DNA of 64,000 nucleotides, taken from contig JAHHGT010000003.1 in NCBI GenBank assembly GCA_019359745.1, positions 62,001 through 126,000 of the forward strand. Reading direction: 5' to 3'. Below are positions 41,395-50,579 of the stretch, in pieces; the first letter of the stretch is position 1; each line of letters begins with the position of its first letter. Source of the stretch: Aphanothece saxicola GSE-SYN-MK-01-06B. Its GTDB lineage: Bacteria > Cyanobacteriota > Cyanobacteriia > PCC-6307 > Cyanobiaceae. Under the pieces are notes generated by a model. The model had not been told where the DNA came from. It made no database searches and was given only the letters and a program-made list of their open reading frames with translations. The position numbers were made by a program, and so were the translations under genes.

Positions 41395-42733
41395 GCATTT
41401 CCTCCTCAACAAACTTGGTCCACACCTCACCACGCTGGAACTCCTGGCGATCCAGCAGGGCCAGGTGGAACTCGATCGTGGTGGGAATGCCCGTGACGGC
41501 ACATTCCGACAGGGCCCGTCGCATGCGGCGGATGGCGTGGTCGCGGTCGACCCCCCAGACGATCAGCTTGCCGATCAGGGAGTCGTAGAAGGGGGGGATC
41601 TCATAGCCCGTGTACACGTGGCTGTCGATGCGCACCCCAGGGCCGCCGGGGGGCAGCCAGCCGGTGATCTTGCCCGGGGCCGGCCGGAAGTTGTGGCTGG
41701 GGTCCTCGGCGTTGATGCGGCACTCGATGGCATGGCCGCTCACCTGGATCTGGTCCTGGCGCACGGAGATCGGTTCGCCGCCGGCGATGCGCAGCTGCTC
41801 GGCGATCAGATCGATGCCCGTCACCATCTCGGTGACGGGATGCTCCACCTGGATCCGGGTGTTCATCTCCATGAAATAGAAGGCGCCGCTCTTGTCCACC
41901 AGGAACTCGACGGTGCCGGCGCCCTCGTAATCGATGCTGCGGGCCGCCGCCACCGCCGCCTCGCCCATGCGGCGACGCAGCTCCGGATCCAGCCCCGGGC
42001 TGGGGGCCTCCTCCAGCAGCTTCTGGTGGCGGCGCTGGATCGAGCAGTCCCTTTCGCCCAGGTGCACCACGTTGCCGTGGCGGTCGGCCAGCACCTGCAC
42101 TTCCACGTGCCGGGGCCGGTCGATGAACTTCTCCATGTAGAGGCCAGGGTTGCCGAAGGCGGCTTCCGCCTCCCCCTGGGCGGCTCTGAACAGGCTTTCG
42201 AGCTGGTCGGCGGCCGGCACCAGGCGCATGCCCCGGCCGCCACCGCCGGCGGTGGCCTTGATCATCACGGGGTAGCCCATCGTCTCGGCGAGGGCGGCCG
42301 CTTCGGTGGGGTCCTCCAGCAGCCCCTCACTGCCGGGAATGGTGGGCACACCCACCTGTTGCATCGTGATCTTGGCCGTCGACTTGTCGCCCATGGCCAG
42401 GATCGCGGCCGGCGAGGGGCCCACGAAGATCAGGCCGTGGTCGAGGCATTTCTCGGCGAAGTCGGCGTTCTCCGCCAGGAAGCCGTAGCCGGGATGGATG
42501 GCGTCGGCACCGCGGGAGGTGGCGGCGGCCAGGATGTTGGGAACGTTGAGGTAGCTGCGGCTGCTGGGCGCTTCCCCCACGCAGACCGCCTCATCGGCCA
42601 GCTGCACGTGCAGGGCGTTTTTGTCGACGGTGCTGTAGACGGCCACCGTGGCGATGCCGAGCTCCCGGCAGCTGCGCAGGATGCGGAGGGCGATTTCGCC
42701 TCGGTTGGCGATCAGCAGTTTGCCGATGGGCAT
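41384..42733 (-). CDS. accC: biotin carboxylase subunit of acetyl-CoA carboxylase
   Basis: The product is 449 residues, the usual length. It has the N-terminal [20 protein letters not shown], the ATP-grasp glycine loop [14 protein letters not shown], the [20 protein letters not shown] motif and the active-site [14 protein letters not shown]. It carboxylates biotin on AccB with ATP and bicarbonate, the first step of fatty-acid synthesis. AccB is not in the window. Confidence 0.97.
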   Translation of the reverse strand: MPIGKLLIANRGEIALRILRSCRELGIATVAVYSTVDKNALHVQLADEAVCVGEAPSSRSYLNVPNILAAATSRGADAIHPGYGFLAENADFAEKCLDHGLIFVGPSPAAILAMGDKSTAKITMQQVGVPTIPGSEGLLEDPTEAAALAETMGYPVMIKATAGGGGRGMRLVPAADQLESLFRAAQGEAEAAFGNPGLYMEKFIDRPRHVEVQVLADRHGNVVHLGERDCSIQRRHQKLLEEAPSPGLDPELRRRMGEAAVAAARSIDYEGAGTVEFLVDKSGAFYFMEMNTRIQVEHPVTEMVTGIDLIAEQLRIAGGEPISVRQDQIQVSGHAIECRINAEDPSHNFRPAPGKITGWLPPGGPGVRIDSHVYTGYEIPPFYDSLIGKLIVWGVDRDHAIRRMRRALSECAVTGIPTTIEFHLALLDRQEFQRGEVWTKFVEEEMLNR

Positions 42734-42895
42734 CCGTGCAGGTCCGGGCGATGAGGGCTGGCGGGGGTGCGGCCGTGCCGGGGCGGACTGTATCAGTGCT
42801 CACCGGCGCCCCCTGGCGGCGAGGGCCTTCGGGGCTGGGGGGAGCCCATGGGTATATTGCTCAACCGGTGCGGTGCTTCGGCCTGCGCCAGCCAC

Positions 42896-42977
42896 GCGGA
42901 TGTGGTGGAATTGGTAGACACGCACGTTTGAGGGGCGTGTGGCTTCGGCCTTGCGAGTTCAAGTCTCGCCATCCGCA
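42896..42977 (+). tRNA. tRNA-Leu (GAG)
   Basis: An 82-base cloverleaf. Acceptor GCGGATG (42896-42902) pairs with CATCCGC (42970-42976), with discriminator A at 42977. The anticodon loop TTGAGGG (anticodon GAG) lies on a CACGT/GCGTG stem. A long variable arm GTGGCTTCGGCCTTG fits a class II Leu tRNA, and the T-arm carries GAGTTCAAGTCTC. A T-rich run follows. No CCA is encoded. Confidence 0.95.
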
Positions 42978-43019
42978 TTTTTCTTTTCCCGCTCCCGTCC
43001 CCCGGAACCTGCGGTTCTC

Positions 43020-44318
43020 TTGACCCAGCCGTCGCCGGTCTCCGCTCCAGCCGCAGGCAGTGCGATCGTGCTGGTCAGCAACGGCCCCGGGGAGTTGAGC
43101 ACCTGGGTGCGGCCCCTGGCCGAGCAGCTCCATGGCCTGGAGCCCCTGCGGCCCCGCGATCCCACCGCCAGCACCAGCCTGCGGCTGGTGCTCGTCCCCT
43201 GCCCCAACGCCACCGGCGCCGAGCACCGGGTGGCCGAGGGCTGGGGCCTGTTTGAGCGGGTGCTGCCGGCCACCCGTTTCTGGTGGCTGCTGCTGCGGCC
43301 CCGCCGCCACGGCCCCTGGCCCGAGCGGGGGGTGGTGGTGTTTCTAGGTGGCGACCAGTTCTGGACCGTGCTGCTCTCGGCCCGGCTCGGCTACCGCCAC
43401 CTCACCTATGCCGAATGGGTGGCCCGCTGGCCCCGCTGGAACGACCGCATCGCCGTGATGGGTCCCGCCGCCGCCGGCCGCCTGGCCCCCCGCTGGCAGG
43501 GGAGGGCCACGGTGGTGGGCGACCTGATGGCCGATCTTTCGACCCTGGCCCGCCAGGACGCACCCCTGCCCTCCGGCGACTGGGTGGCCCTGCTGCCGGG
43601 CTCGAAGCGGGCCAAGTTGCTGGTGGGGGTGCCTTTCCTGCTCGAAACCGCCGATCGGCTGGCGGCCTTGCGTCCCGGTTGCCGCTTCCTGTTGCCGGTG
43701 GCTCCCACCACCTCGGTGCGGGAACTGCTGGCCTATGGCGGGCCCTCCAATCCCCTGAACCGGCGCCAGGGGTCCGGCGAGCCCCATCGCCAGGGTGATG
43801 AGCTGGTCACGGCCGCCGGCACCCGCATCCTGCTGCTGGAGCAGCATCCCGCCCATGCCGCCCTGAGCCAGTGCGCCCTGGCGCTCACCACGGTGGGGGC
43901 CAACACCGCCGAGCTGGGGGCCCTGGCGGTGCCGATGATCGTGCTGGTGCCCACCCAGCATCTGGCTGTGATGCAGGCCTGGGACGGCTGGCTGGGGCTG
44001 CTGGCCCGGCTGCCCCTGCTGCGGCGGCTGGTGGGGGTGGCCCTCACCGCCTGGCGCATGCGTCATCGGGGTTTCCTGGCCTGGCCCAACATCTCCGCGG
44101 GACGTGCGGTGGTGCCGGAGCGGGTCGGGCCGATCGAACCGGCCCAGATCGCCGCCGAGGCGGCCGATTGGCTGGAGCATCCCGAGCGGCTGGCGGCCAT
44201 GGCCGACGACCTGCGCAGCCTGCGGGGAGCGCCGGGGGCCGTGGCGGCCGTGGCGGCGATGGTGCGGGGCTTGCTGCCGCCCCCGGAACCGTCCGGTCGG
44301 CCGGTGCGATCTGGATAG
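43020..44318 (+). CDS. LpxB-like glycosyltransferase
   Basis: The product is 432 residues from a TTG at 43020. The open frame upstream runs into the tRNA and is not coding. It has SNGPGELSTWVRPL near the N-terminus, VVVFLGGDQFWTVLL, VALLPGSKRAKLLVGVPFLL and LALTTVGANTAELGALAVPM, a GT-B pattern like lipid-A-disaccharide synthase. Cyanobacterial members are more distant from true LpxB and may glycosylate another lipid. The last domain ends DDLRSLRGAPGAVAAVAAMV. msrB follows after 39 bases. Confidence 0.75.
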   Translation: MTQPSPVSAPAAGSAIVLVSNGPGELSTWVRPLAEQLHGLEPLRPRDPTASTSLRLVLVPCPNATGAEHRVAEGWGLFERVLPATRFWWLLLRPRRHGPWPERGVVVFLGGDQFWTVLLSARLGYRHLTYAEWVARWPRWNDRIAVMGPAAAGRLAPRWQGRATVVGDLMADLSTLARQDAPLPSGDWVALLPGSKRAKLLVGVPFLLETADRLAALRPGCRFLLPVAPTTSVRELLAYGGPSNPLNRRQGSGEPHRQGDELVTAAGTRILLLEQHPAHAALSQCALALTTVGANTAELGALAVPMIVLVPTQHLAVMQAWDGWLGLLARLPLLRRLVGVALTAWRMRHRGFLAWPNISAGRAVVPERVGPIEPAQIAAEAADWLEHPERLAAMADDLRSLRGAPGAVAAVAAMVRGLLPPPEPSGRPVRSG

Positions 44319-44357
44319 GATTTGATCCTCCATTGCCCCCCAGCGGGGTTCCAGGCC

Positions 44358-44768
44358 ATGCCGTCGAGCGAATCCACCCCCCTCCAGAGCGCCGACCATC
44401 CCGACTGGCGGGACCAGCTGACGCCCGAGCAATACCGGGTGGCCCGCGAGGGGGGCACGGAACGGGCCTTCACCGGTGCCTACTGGAACAACAAGGCCAC
44501 CGGGATGTACCACTGCGTCTGCTGCGGCAGCGAGCTGTTCAGTTCCGCCACCAAGTTCGATTCCGGTACCGGCTGGCCCAGCTTCTGGGCGGGTGTGGAC
44601 GCCGGGGCGATCACCACCCACACCGACCGCACCCACGGCATGGAGCGCACCGAGATCCGCTGCGCCAGCTGTGACGCCCACCTCGGCCATGTCTTCAACG
44701 ATGGCCCGGCCCCCAGCGGCCAGCGCTACTGCGTCAATTCGGCGTCGCTGCGCTTCGCGGAGGGCTGA
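44358..44768 (+). CDS. msrB: peptide-methionine (R)-S-oxide reductase
   Basis: The product is 136 residues from the ATG at 44358. It has the zinc Cys pairs CVCC and CASC, the substrate motif [11 protein letters not shown] and the catalytic Cys in [11 protein letters not shown]. It repairs oxidised methionine in proteins and is cytoplasmic. The family length is normal. Confidence 0.95.
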   Translation: MPSSESTPLQSADHPDWRDQLTPEQYRVAREGGTERAFTGAYWNNKATGMYHCVCCGSELFSSATKFDSGTGWPSFWAGVDAGAITTHTDRTHGMERTEIRCASCDAHLGHVFNDGPAPSGQRYCVNSASLRFAEG

Positions 44769-44794
44769 GGCCGCCCCCTGGGGAACTCAGAGGC

Positions 44795-45919
44795 TCACCA
44801 GGGATCGTCAAGGATCTCCGGCTCCACATCCACCGGCTCCTTCGGCCGGGGGGCCGGGGCCTGGGGCCGCTCTGCCCGCAGCGGTTCCCGTTCGCGCTCG
44901 GGCTCAACAACGTCCTTCCCCGGAAGGTCGACCGGGTCCCTGTAGGGCTCCGGCTCGTAAGCGCGCTCGTCCCGATAGCGCTCCCGGTCGTAGCGGTCTT
45001 CGTTGTAGCGGTTGTCCTCGTAGCGGTTGTCGTACCGGGCGGGGTTGCGCTCTCTGTCCTGGCCGTAGGGGTCGGCCGCTGCCGGGCGCGGTTCGGGGCG
45101 CTGGCGCGGCTCGGGGAGGTCGTCGTCGAGGTAGCGGCGCTGGCGCAGGGGCTCCCGTTCGCGCCGTTCCTCCAGCTCCACGTACTCCAGTTCTTCGCTG
45201 GGCTGGAAGCTGCGGCTGGCGGCCGGCTGGATGCGGCGCTGCTCCTGGGCGGTGGGTTGGCCGGCGGGAAGCTGGTTCTCGGCGGGAACGGCCCCGGAGC
45301 GGAAGCGATCCCGCTCCTCCTGCTCCCAGCTGGCGCCGCCGATGCCGAGCTTCTCCAGCAGGCCGGTGCCCAGCTGCTTGAGCTTCTCCTCGGCTCCCTC
45401 GTAAACGATGATCCGGTCCGGGCCGCTGCTGACCACTTCCCCCACGGGCATTTCCCAGGTGCTCAGCACCCCTTCCCCCAGCAGGGGAACGCCGAGGGCC
45501 CCGATCACCAGGGTGGTGAGCTCACCGGTTTCGATGTCGAAGCTGAAGCCGAGCACCCGGCCGAGCTGCTCGCCCGATTCCGTGATCACCTGGCAGTTGA
45601 TGACCTTGCTGTAGCGCTCGGGATTGAAGCCCTCGGCCAGGGAATCGACCGAATCCACCAGGATCACGTCCCCCACCTGGCGGATGCGATCCAGCGGCAT
45701 CCAGCGGGGCAGGCCCGGCAGGAAGCGGGTGAGGGGGTTGTCGCGCAGGCCCAGGGCCACCACCTCGCGCCGGTCGATGTCGACCACCACCTCACCGACG
45801 ACGCCCAGCCGCCGGCCGGTGTCCCGGGTGATCACCTGGGTGCCCATCAGTTCGGAGCGCAACCAGAGGCGGTCGCTGCTGGCGGCGGGTTCGGTGGAGG
45901 GGGGAATCGGGGAGGTCAA
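44795..45919 (-). CDS. PRC-barrel domain protein with disordered tail
   Basis: The product is 374 residues. Two PRC-barrel domains (about 18-95: LRSELMGTQVITRDTGRRLG; and about 105-180: NCQVITESGEQLGRVLGFSF) are followed by a tail of about 190 residues rich in Arg, Glu, Tyr, Asp and Pro (RYDNRYEDNRYNEDRYDRER is one stretch of 20). PRC barrels are small beta domains found in ribosome-maturation and photosynthetic-reaction-centre proteins. The cyanobacterial role is unknown. The tail is probably an interaction or phase-separating region. Confidence 0.8.
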   Translation of the reverse strand: MTSPIPPSTEPAASSDRLWLRSELMGTQVITRDTGRRLGVVGEVVVDIDRREVVALGLRDNPLTRFLPGLPRWMPLDRIRQVGDVILVDSVDSLAEGFNPERYSKVINCQVITESGEQLGRVLGFSFDIETGELTTLVIGALGVPLLGEGVLSTWEMPVGEVVSSGPDRIIVYEGAEEKLKQLGTGLLEKLGIGGASWEQEERDRFRSGAVPAENQLPAGQPTAQEQRRIQPAASRSFQPSEELEYVELEERREREPLRQRRYLDDDLPEPRQRPEPRPAAADPYGQDRERNPARYDNRYEDNRYNEDRYDRERYRDERAYEPEPYRDPVDLPGKDVVEPEREREPLRAERPQAPAPRPKEPVDVEPEILDDPW

Positions 45920-46011
45920 ATCCGGAGATCGGGGCTGGACGGCAGGGGGAACGGGAGCGACTTCACGGCCTGGAACAGCCTGGTCGGCCCATTGTGGCCC
46001 ACGCGGTCGGC

Positions 46012-49000
46012 TCAGGCCGCCGGCGGCAAACCGACCACCTGGGTATGGGAGCCGCGGGCCTGGGTGACGCCGATGGTGCGGGTGGCCGCGGCGATCATCG
46101 GCCGGCGGTGACTCACCACCATGAACTGGGCCTGGTCGGCCTGGGCGGCGATCAGGGCGGCCAGGCGCTCCACGTTCACCCCATCGAGAAAGCTGTCCAC
46201 CTCATCGAGGGCATAGAAGGGCGAGGGCCGGAAGCGCTGCAGGGCGAACAGGAAGCTCAGGGCGGTCAGGGATTTCTCACCTCCCGACATCGAGGCCAGC
46301 CGCCGCACCGCCTTGCCCTTGGGGTGGGCCACCAGGGTCAGGCCGCCCTCGAGGGGCTGCTCGGGGTTCTCCAGCTGCAGGTGTCCCTCGCCGTCGGAGA
46401 GGCCGGCGAAGATCGTCTGGAAATGGCCGTCCACGGCCCGGAAGGCCTCCATGAAGGCCTCCTGGCGCAGGGTGGCCACCGTTTCGATCCGCAGCAGCAG
46501 TTCCTCCCGCTCCTTGCTGAGCACCTCCAGCCGGTCGTCCAGGTCGGCCAGCCGCTGCTCCAGTTGCTCCAGCTCCTCGAGGGCGAGCATGTTGACCGGC
46601 TCCAGGGCCTCCATGCGCTGCTGCAGCTGGCGCAGGTTCTGTTGCAGCGCCTCCAGGCCGCCCTCGCGGATGTCCTCGGGCAGTTCGGGCCGGGGCTCGG
46701 GCAGCTCCCGTTCCATCTGGGCCAGCCGCAGGCCGTGGCTGCGCTGCTCCTCGGCCAGGGCCTGCCGCTCCTCCTGGCGCCGCTGCAGCTCCCACTGGCG
46801 CTGCTGCAGGGCCTGGCGCTGGCCGGCCAGGTGGGCTTCGGCCCCGTCGCGGGCGCGGCGCCGTTCGCCGAAACGGGTCTGCAGCTCGCTCTGTTGCCGC
46901 TCCAGGACCGTGCGGCGCTCCTGCTCCGCCTGCTGCCGTTCCTTCCAGAGCTGGCGTTCCCCCACCAGGGCCTGCACCGCCTCCACCAGCCGCCGTTCCT
47001 CCCCGGCGAGGGCCTCCAGCTGGCTGCCCAGCCGCTCGGCGCCCAGGGCCCGCTCCCGCCGCTCCGCCTCCAGCCCATCCCGCTGGCGCCGGGCCTCCAC
47101 CAGGGCCTGGTCGGCCCGCTCCAGCTCGCTCTGCAGGCCCTGCCAGCGGGCACTGTCGTCGTTGCCCCTGGCGAGGCGCTCGGCCTCCTCCAGCTCCGCC
47201 AGGGCCTGGCGCAGGGGGGGCAGGGTCTGGTCGAGGCTCTGCAGGCGGCGGCCGTCGGCCTGAAATGCCTCCTGCAGTTGCTGCAGCCGGCTGCTGACCT
47301 GGTCGCGGCGCTGCTGCCGCGGCGCCAGCGTGCGTTCGGCGGCGCTGCGTTCGGCCTGAAGGGCGGCCTGGCGCTGCTGCAGCTCCAGCAGGGCCGGCCG
47401 GGCCTCCTCCAGGCTCCGGCCCAGCTCCGCTTCGCGGCGGCGGCAGGCCAGCAGGCTCTCCCCCAGCTCCAGCAGCCGCTGCCGCAGCGGCTCGGCCTCA
47501 TCGCCCTCACTGCTGCGGCCGAAGCCCAGCTGGCCGGAGCGCTGCTGCAGGCTGCCGCCGGTCATGGCGCCGCTCTTCTCCAGCAGTTCGCCTTCCAGGG
47601 TCACGGCGCGGCAGCGGCCCAGCTCCCGCCGGGCGTCGGAGAGGGTGGCGAACACCAGGGTGTCGCCGAAGACGTAGCGGAAGACATCGGCATAGACGGG
47701 CTCATGGCGGATCAGCTCCACCGCCCGCCCCACCAGCCCGCCGGCCCCGGCCGAAGCTCCCGGGTTGCCCCGCTGCAGGGCCGCTCCTGCGGAGCCCCCA
47801 CTGCCGCCCCGGATGCGGTTGAGGGGCAGGAAGGTGAGCCGGCCGGCGCGGCGGCTCTTGAGCAGCTCGATCGCCCGGGCGGCGATGCGGTCGTCCTCCA
47901 CCACCACCTGGGCCAGCCGGCCCCCGGCCGCCACCTCCAGGGCGACCCGCAGCCGCTCCTCCACCTCGCCCAGCTGGGCGACCGAGCCGTGGATCCCCTC
48001 CAGGCCCGCCTCCAGCAGCAGGCGCAGGGCGCCGGTGCCGCGGCTCTCCTGCAGGGTCTCGCGGCGGCTGTCGAGGCGGGCGATCTCCCGTTCCAGGCTG
48101 GTCTGTTCCTGCTCCAGCCGCGTTCGGGTGCGCTGTTGCAGCGCCAGGGCCTCGGCCAGCTCCTGGGCCTGCCGCTGGCGATCCTCCAGGCCGGCCAGCA
48201 GGGTGCGTTCCTGCTCCGCCAGGGCCGCCAAAGCGGCGGAGCCCTCCGCCTGGGCCGCGTCCTCCTGCTGCTCCTCGCCGCCGAGTTCCTGAAGCCGCTC
48301 ACCGGCCTGCCGCAGCCGTTCCTCCAGCTGCTGCCGTTCGGCCAGCAGGGGCGCCAGCTGCTCCTGCAGCTCCTGGCGCCGGCGGCTGCGGGCCTGCTGC
48401 TCCTCCAGCCAGCTGCCGGAGCGCCCGGCCACCTCGCCGAGCCGCCGGCGGGACAGCTCCACCGCCGCCTCGGCCTCGCGGCAGAGGGCCTCGGCACGGT
48501 CGCTGGCGCCGTCGTCGGCCTGGCCGTCGAGGGCCTGGCGCTGGTGGCGCAACGCGGCCTGGTTCTGCTGCAGCTCCTGGCGCCGACGTTGCAGGTCCTC
48601 GGCCTGGTGCCCATGCCGTTCCGCCTGGCGGGCCAGTTCGCGGCCGCTGGTCTCCAGCCCGGCCAGTTCGGCCTGCACCGCCAGCAGCTGGTCTTCGCCC
48701 AGGGTCTTGACCTCCGCCTGCAGCCGCTCAAGGACGGCGGCGGCGGCGACCACCTCGGCTTCGGTGGCGACAATCGCCTCGCGCTCCTGCTCCTGCTGGC
48801 GGTCGAGGCGCTCCAGGCGGCCGGCCAGGGCCAGGGCGTGGGCGCGGGCCTCCTCCCAGGCCAGCACCTGCTCCTGCAGGCGACCCTGGTGCAGTCGCTC
48901 GCGCAGCTCCTGGTAGGTGCGTGCCTTGGCGCAGTCGCGTTCGAGCTTCTGGCGGGCCGCCAGCAGCTCCTGCTCGACGATGCGGCAGCGCTCCTGCCGT

Positions 49001-49629
49001 TCGACCACTTCATCGAGCTTGGCCCGGCTCTGCTCGATGCGGGAGTCGAACAGGGCCACGCCGGCCAGCTCGTCGATGATGCCGCGCCGGTCGCGGGCGC
49101 TCATCGAGACGATGCGGGTGACGTCGCCCTGCATGACGACGTTGCTGCCCTCCGGATCGACCCGCAGCCGCCGCAGCTGGGTCTGCAGTTGCTGCAGGTT
49201 GCAGGGCACCCCGTCGGCGCTGAAGCTGCTGCTGTAGGTGCCGCCGGGGGCCACCCGCAGCCGCCGGGTGACGCTCCACTCCCGCTGGCCCCGCTGCAGC
49301 CAGGGGCCCTGTTCGGGGACGTCCAGGCCGTCTTCGGCGCTGTCCGGCTGCCAGTCCCCGAGATCGAAGCGCACGGTGACGCTGGTTTCGGCCGCCTTTC
49401 CCTCCCGCAGCATGGCGCTGTTGATCAGGTCGGGGAGCCGCTCGGCCCGCATGCCCCGGCTGGTGGCCAGGCCCAGGCAGAACAGCACCGCATCGAGGAT
49501 GTTGCTCTTGCCGGAGCCGTTCGGCCCCGTCACCACCGTGAAGCCCTCCTGCAGCGGGATGGCCATCGACCCGCCGAAGGATTTGAAGTGGGTGAGCTCA
49601 ACCTGATTGATGTGAACCAACGGGCTCAT
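46012..49629 (-). CDS. smc: chromosome segregation protein SMC
   Basis: The product is 1205 residues. The N-terminal head has Walker A GPNGSGKSNILDAV (about 33), then two long coiled coils either side of the hinge (about 500-670), with the SMC hinge segment around LEGIHGSVAQLGEVEERLRV. The C-terminal head has the signature LRRLASMSGGEKSLTALSFL in part and Walker B PFYALDEVDSFLDGVN. It condenses and separates chromosomes, with ScpA/ScpB partners expected elsewhere. The start lies 91 bases from the divergent DUF883 gene. Confidence 0.97.
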   Translation of the reverse strand: MSPLVHINQVELTHFKSFGGSMAIPLQEGFTVVTGPNGSGKSNILDAVLFCLGLATSRGMRAERLPDLINSAMLREGKAAETSVTVRFDLGDWQPDSAEDGLDVPEQGPWLQRGQREWSVTRRLRVAPGGTYSSSFSADGVPCNLQQLQTQLRRLRVDPEGSNVVMQGDVTRIVSMSARDRRGIIDELAGVALFDSRIEQSRAKLDEVVERQERCRIVEQELLAARQKLERDCAKARTYQELRERLHQGRLQEQVLAWEEARAHALALAGRLERLDRQQEQEREAIVATEAEVVAAAAVLERLQAEVKTLGEDQLLAVQAELAGLETSGRELARQAERHGHQAEDLQRRRQELQQNQAALRHQRQALDGQADDGASDRAEALCREAEAAVELSRRRLGEVAGRSGSWLEEQQARSRRRQELQEQLAPLLAERQQLEERLRQAGERLQELGGEEQQEDAAQAEGSAALAALAEQERTLLAGLEDRQRQAQELAEALALQQRTRTRLEQEQTSLEREIARLDSRRETLQESRGTGALRLLLEAGLEGIHGSVAQLGEVEERLRVALEVAAGGRLAQVVVEDDRIAARAIELLKSRRAGRLTFLPLNRIRGGSGGSAGAALQRGNPGASAGAGGLVGRAVELIRHEPVYADVFRYVFGDTLVFATLSDARRELGRCRAVTLEGELLEKSGAMTGGSLQQRSGQLGFGRSSEGDEAEPLRQRLLELGESLLACRRREAELGRSLEEARPALLELQQRQAALQAERSAAERTLAPRQQRRDQVSSRLQQLQEAFQADGRRLQSLDQTLPPLRQALAELEEAERLARGNDDSARWQGLQSELERADQALVEARRQRDGLEAERRERALGAERLGSQLEALAGEERRLVEAVQALVGERQLWKERQQAEQERRTVLERQQSELQTRFGERRRARDGAEAHLAGQRQALQQRQWELQRRQEERQALAEEQRSHGLRLAQMERELPEPRPELPEDIREGGLEALQQNLRQLQQRMEALEPVNMLALEELEQLEQRLADLDDRLEVLSKEREELLLRIETVATLRQEAFMEAFRAVDGHFQTIFAGLSDGEGHLQLENPEQPLEGGLTLVAHPKGKAVRRLASMSGGEKSLTALSFLFALQRFRPSPFYALDEVDSFLDGVNVERLAALIAAQADQAQFMVVSHRRPMIAAATRTIGVTQARGSHTQVVGLPPAA

Positions 49630-49720
49630 GCATCAGGCAACAGCAGTTTAGCCGAGGTGCTGACGAACTCAAGTCGCCCTCTCTACGGTGAAGCCACATC
49701 GGCTCCACAACAGATTCCCC

Positions 49721-50197
49721 ATGGAAACGGACACCACCCATCCCGCCCCGGACCCTGCCCAGATCGCGGCTCCGGAGCCAACAGGGTCAGGTGACGCCCA
49801 GCGCCTGCAGAAGCAGTTCCGGGACCGCTTCGAGACCTTGCTGCCCAGCATCCAGAAGGAATGGCCCGAAGTGGCCCGCCACACCCTGGAGGCCACCCGG
49901 GGCAGCTTTGATCACGTGGTGGAGGTGATCAGCCACCAGAGCGGCGTCACCGCCTCCGGCGTCAAGCAGCAACTGCTGGATCTGGTCAACGTCACCGGTG
50001 AACAGGCGGGCCACGTGGTGGACGCGCTGCGCCCCCTGGAGGATCAGCTGGAGCACCTGCTCGACGACCTCAACACCACCCTGCGGCCCCGGATCGAGAA
50101 GCCGGTGCGGGAGCGGCCGTTGATGGCCCTCGGCATCGCCGCCGGCGTGGGGCTGGTGGTGGGGCTGCTGCTGGCCCCGGGTCGGCGTTCGGCATGA
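49721..50197 (+). CDS. DUF883/ElaB-like protein
   Basis: The product is 158 residues from the ATG at 49721. After a Pro/Ala-rich start come amphipathic helices and the C-terminal pattern VRERPLMALGIAAGVGLVVG with one membrane helix ending in LLLAPGRRSA. ElaB/YqjD proteins of this plan bind ribosomes and the inner membrane in stationary phase in E. coli; whether that holds here is not known. It overlaps the next gene by 4 bases. Confidence 0.7.
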   Translation: METDTTHPAPDPAQIAAPEPTGSGDAQRLQKQFRDRFETLLPSIQKEWPEVARHTLEATRGSFDHVVEVISHQSGVTASGVKQQLLDLVNVTGEQAGHVVDALRPLEDQLEHLLDDLNTTLRPRIEKPVRERPLMALGIAAGVGLVVGLLLAPGRRSA

Positions 50198-50559
50198 ACG
50201 GCCAGAACTTCGCCCGCGTCACGGCGCTGATCAGCTCGGTGATGGACCTGCATGTGCGCATCGCCCTGCAGGAGGCCGACAAGGAGAAGCGGCGCCTGGT
50301 GGGCGGTGGGGTGATGCTCGGCATGGGCCTCACCCTGATGACCCTGGCGCTGGTGGCGGCCGAGCTGGTGCTGCTGCTCTGGATCCGGGAGGCTTTCGCC
50401 CTGAGCTGGCTGCAGGCCGCGGCGACCGTGGCGGCCATCGACCTGGTGCTGGCCGGTATCAGCCTGCGCATCGGCGGCCAGATGCTCAAAGGCCCCTACC
50501 TGCCGCAGACCACGGCCGGACTGATCCGCACCACCCGGGCCATCACCGGCAAGTCCTGA
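50194..50559 (+). CDS. holin-X/phage-holin superfamily III-like membrane protein
   Basis: The product is 121 residues with two TM helices (GGGVMLGMGLTLMTLALVAA and WLQAAATVAAIDLVLAGISL), preceded by an amphipathic start. This is the pattern of the YqjE/holin-X family, which usually pairs with ElaB/YqjD-like genes, as here. The name does not imply a phage. The stop is embedded in a perfect palindrome. Confidence 0.7.
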   Translation: MNGQNFARVTALISSVMDLHVRIALQEADKEKRRLVGGGVMLGMGLTLMTLALVAAELVLLLWIREAFALSWLQAAATVAAIDLVLAGISLRIGGQMLKGPYLPQTTAGLIRTTRAITGKS

Positions 50560-50575
50560 GGCCCGGCCGGGCCTC
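50558..50575. terminator. perfect 18-base palindrome between convergent genes
   Basis: GAGGCCCGG and CCGGGCCTC abut with no loop base, forming a 7-bp stem with a 4-base turn. It lies between the ends of the holin-X and glycosyltransferase genes, so it probably stops transcripts from both sides. No T-run is present. Confidence 0.45.
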
Positions 50576-50579
50576 GGCC

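Noticed and set aside
45994-49794. Plus-strand open frame of about 1266 codons opposite smc
   Set aside because: It is antisense to a certain gene. High GC with GC at third positions keeps opposite frames open, and the Gln/Leu-rich sequence has no domains.
50194-50559. Holin-like protein as a sign of prophage
   Set aside because: It is paired with a DUF883 gene and lies next to smc, which is the housekeeping holin-X arrangement. No phage genes are near.
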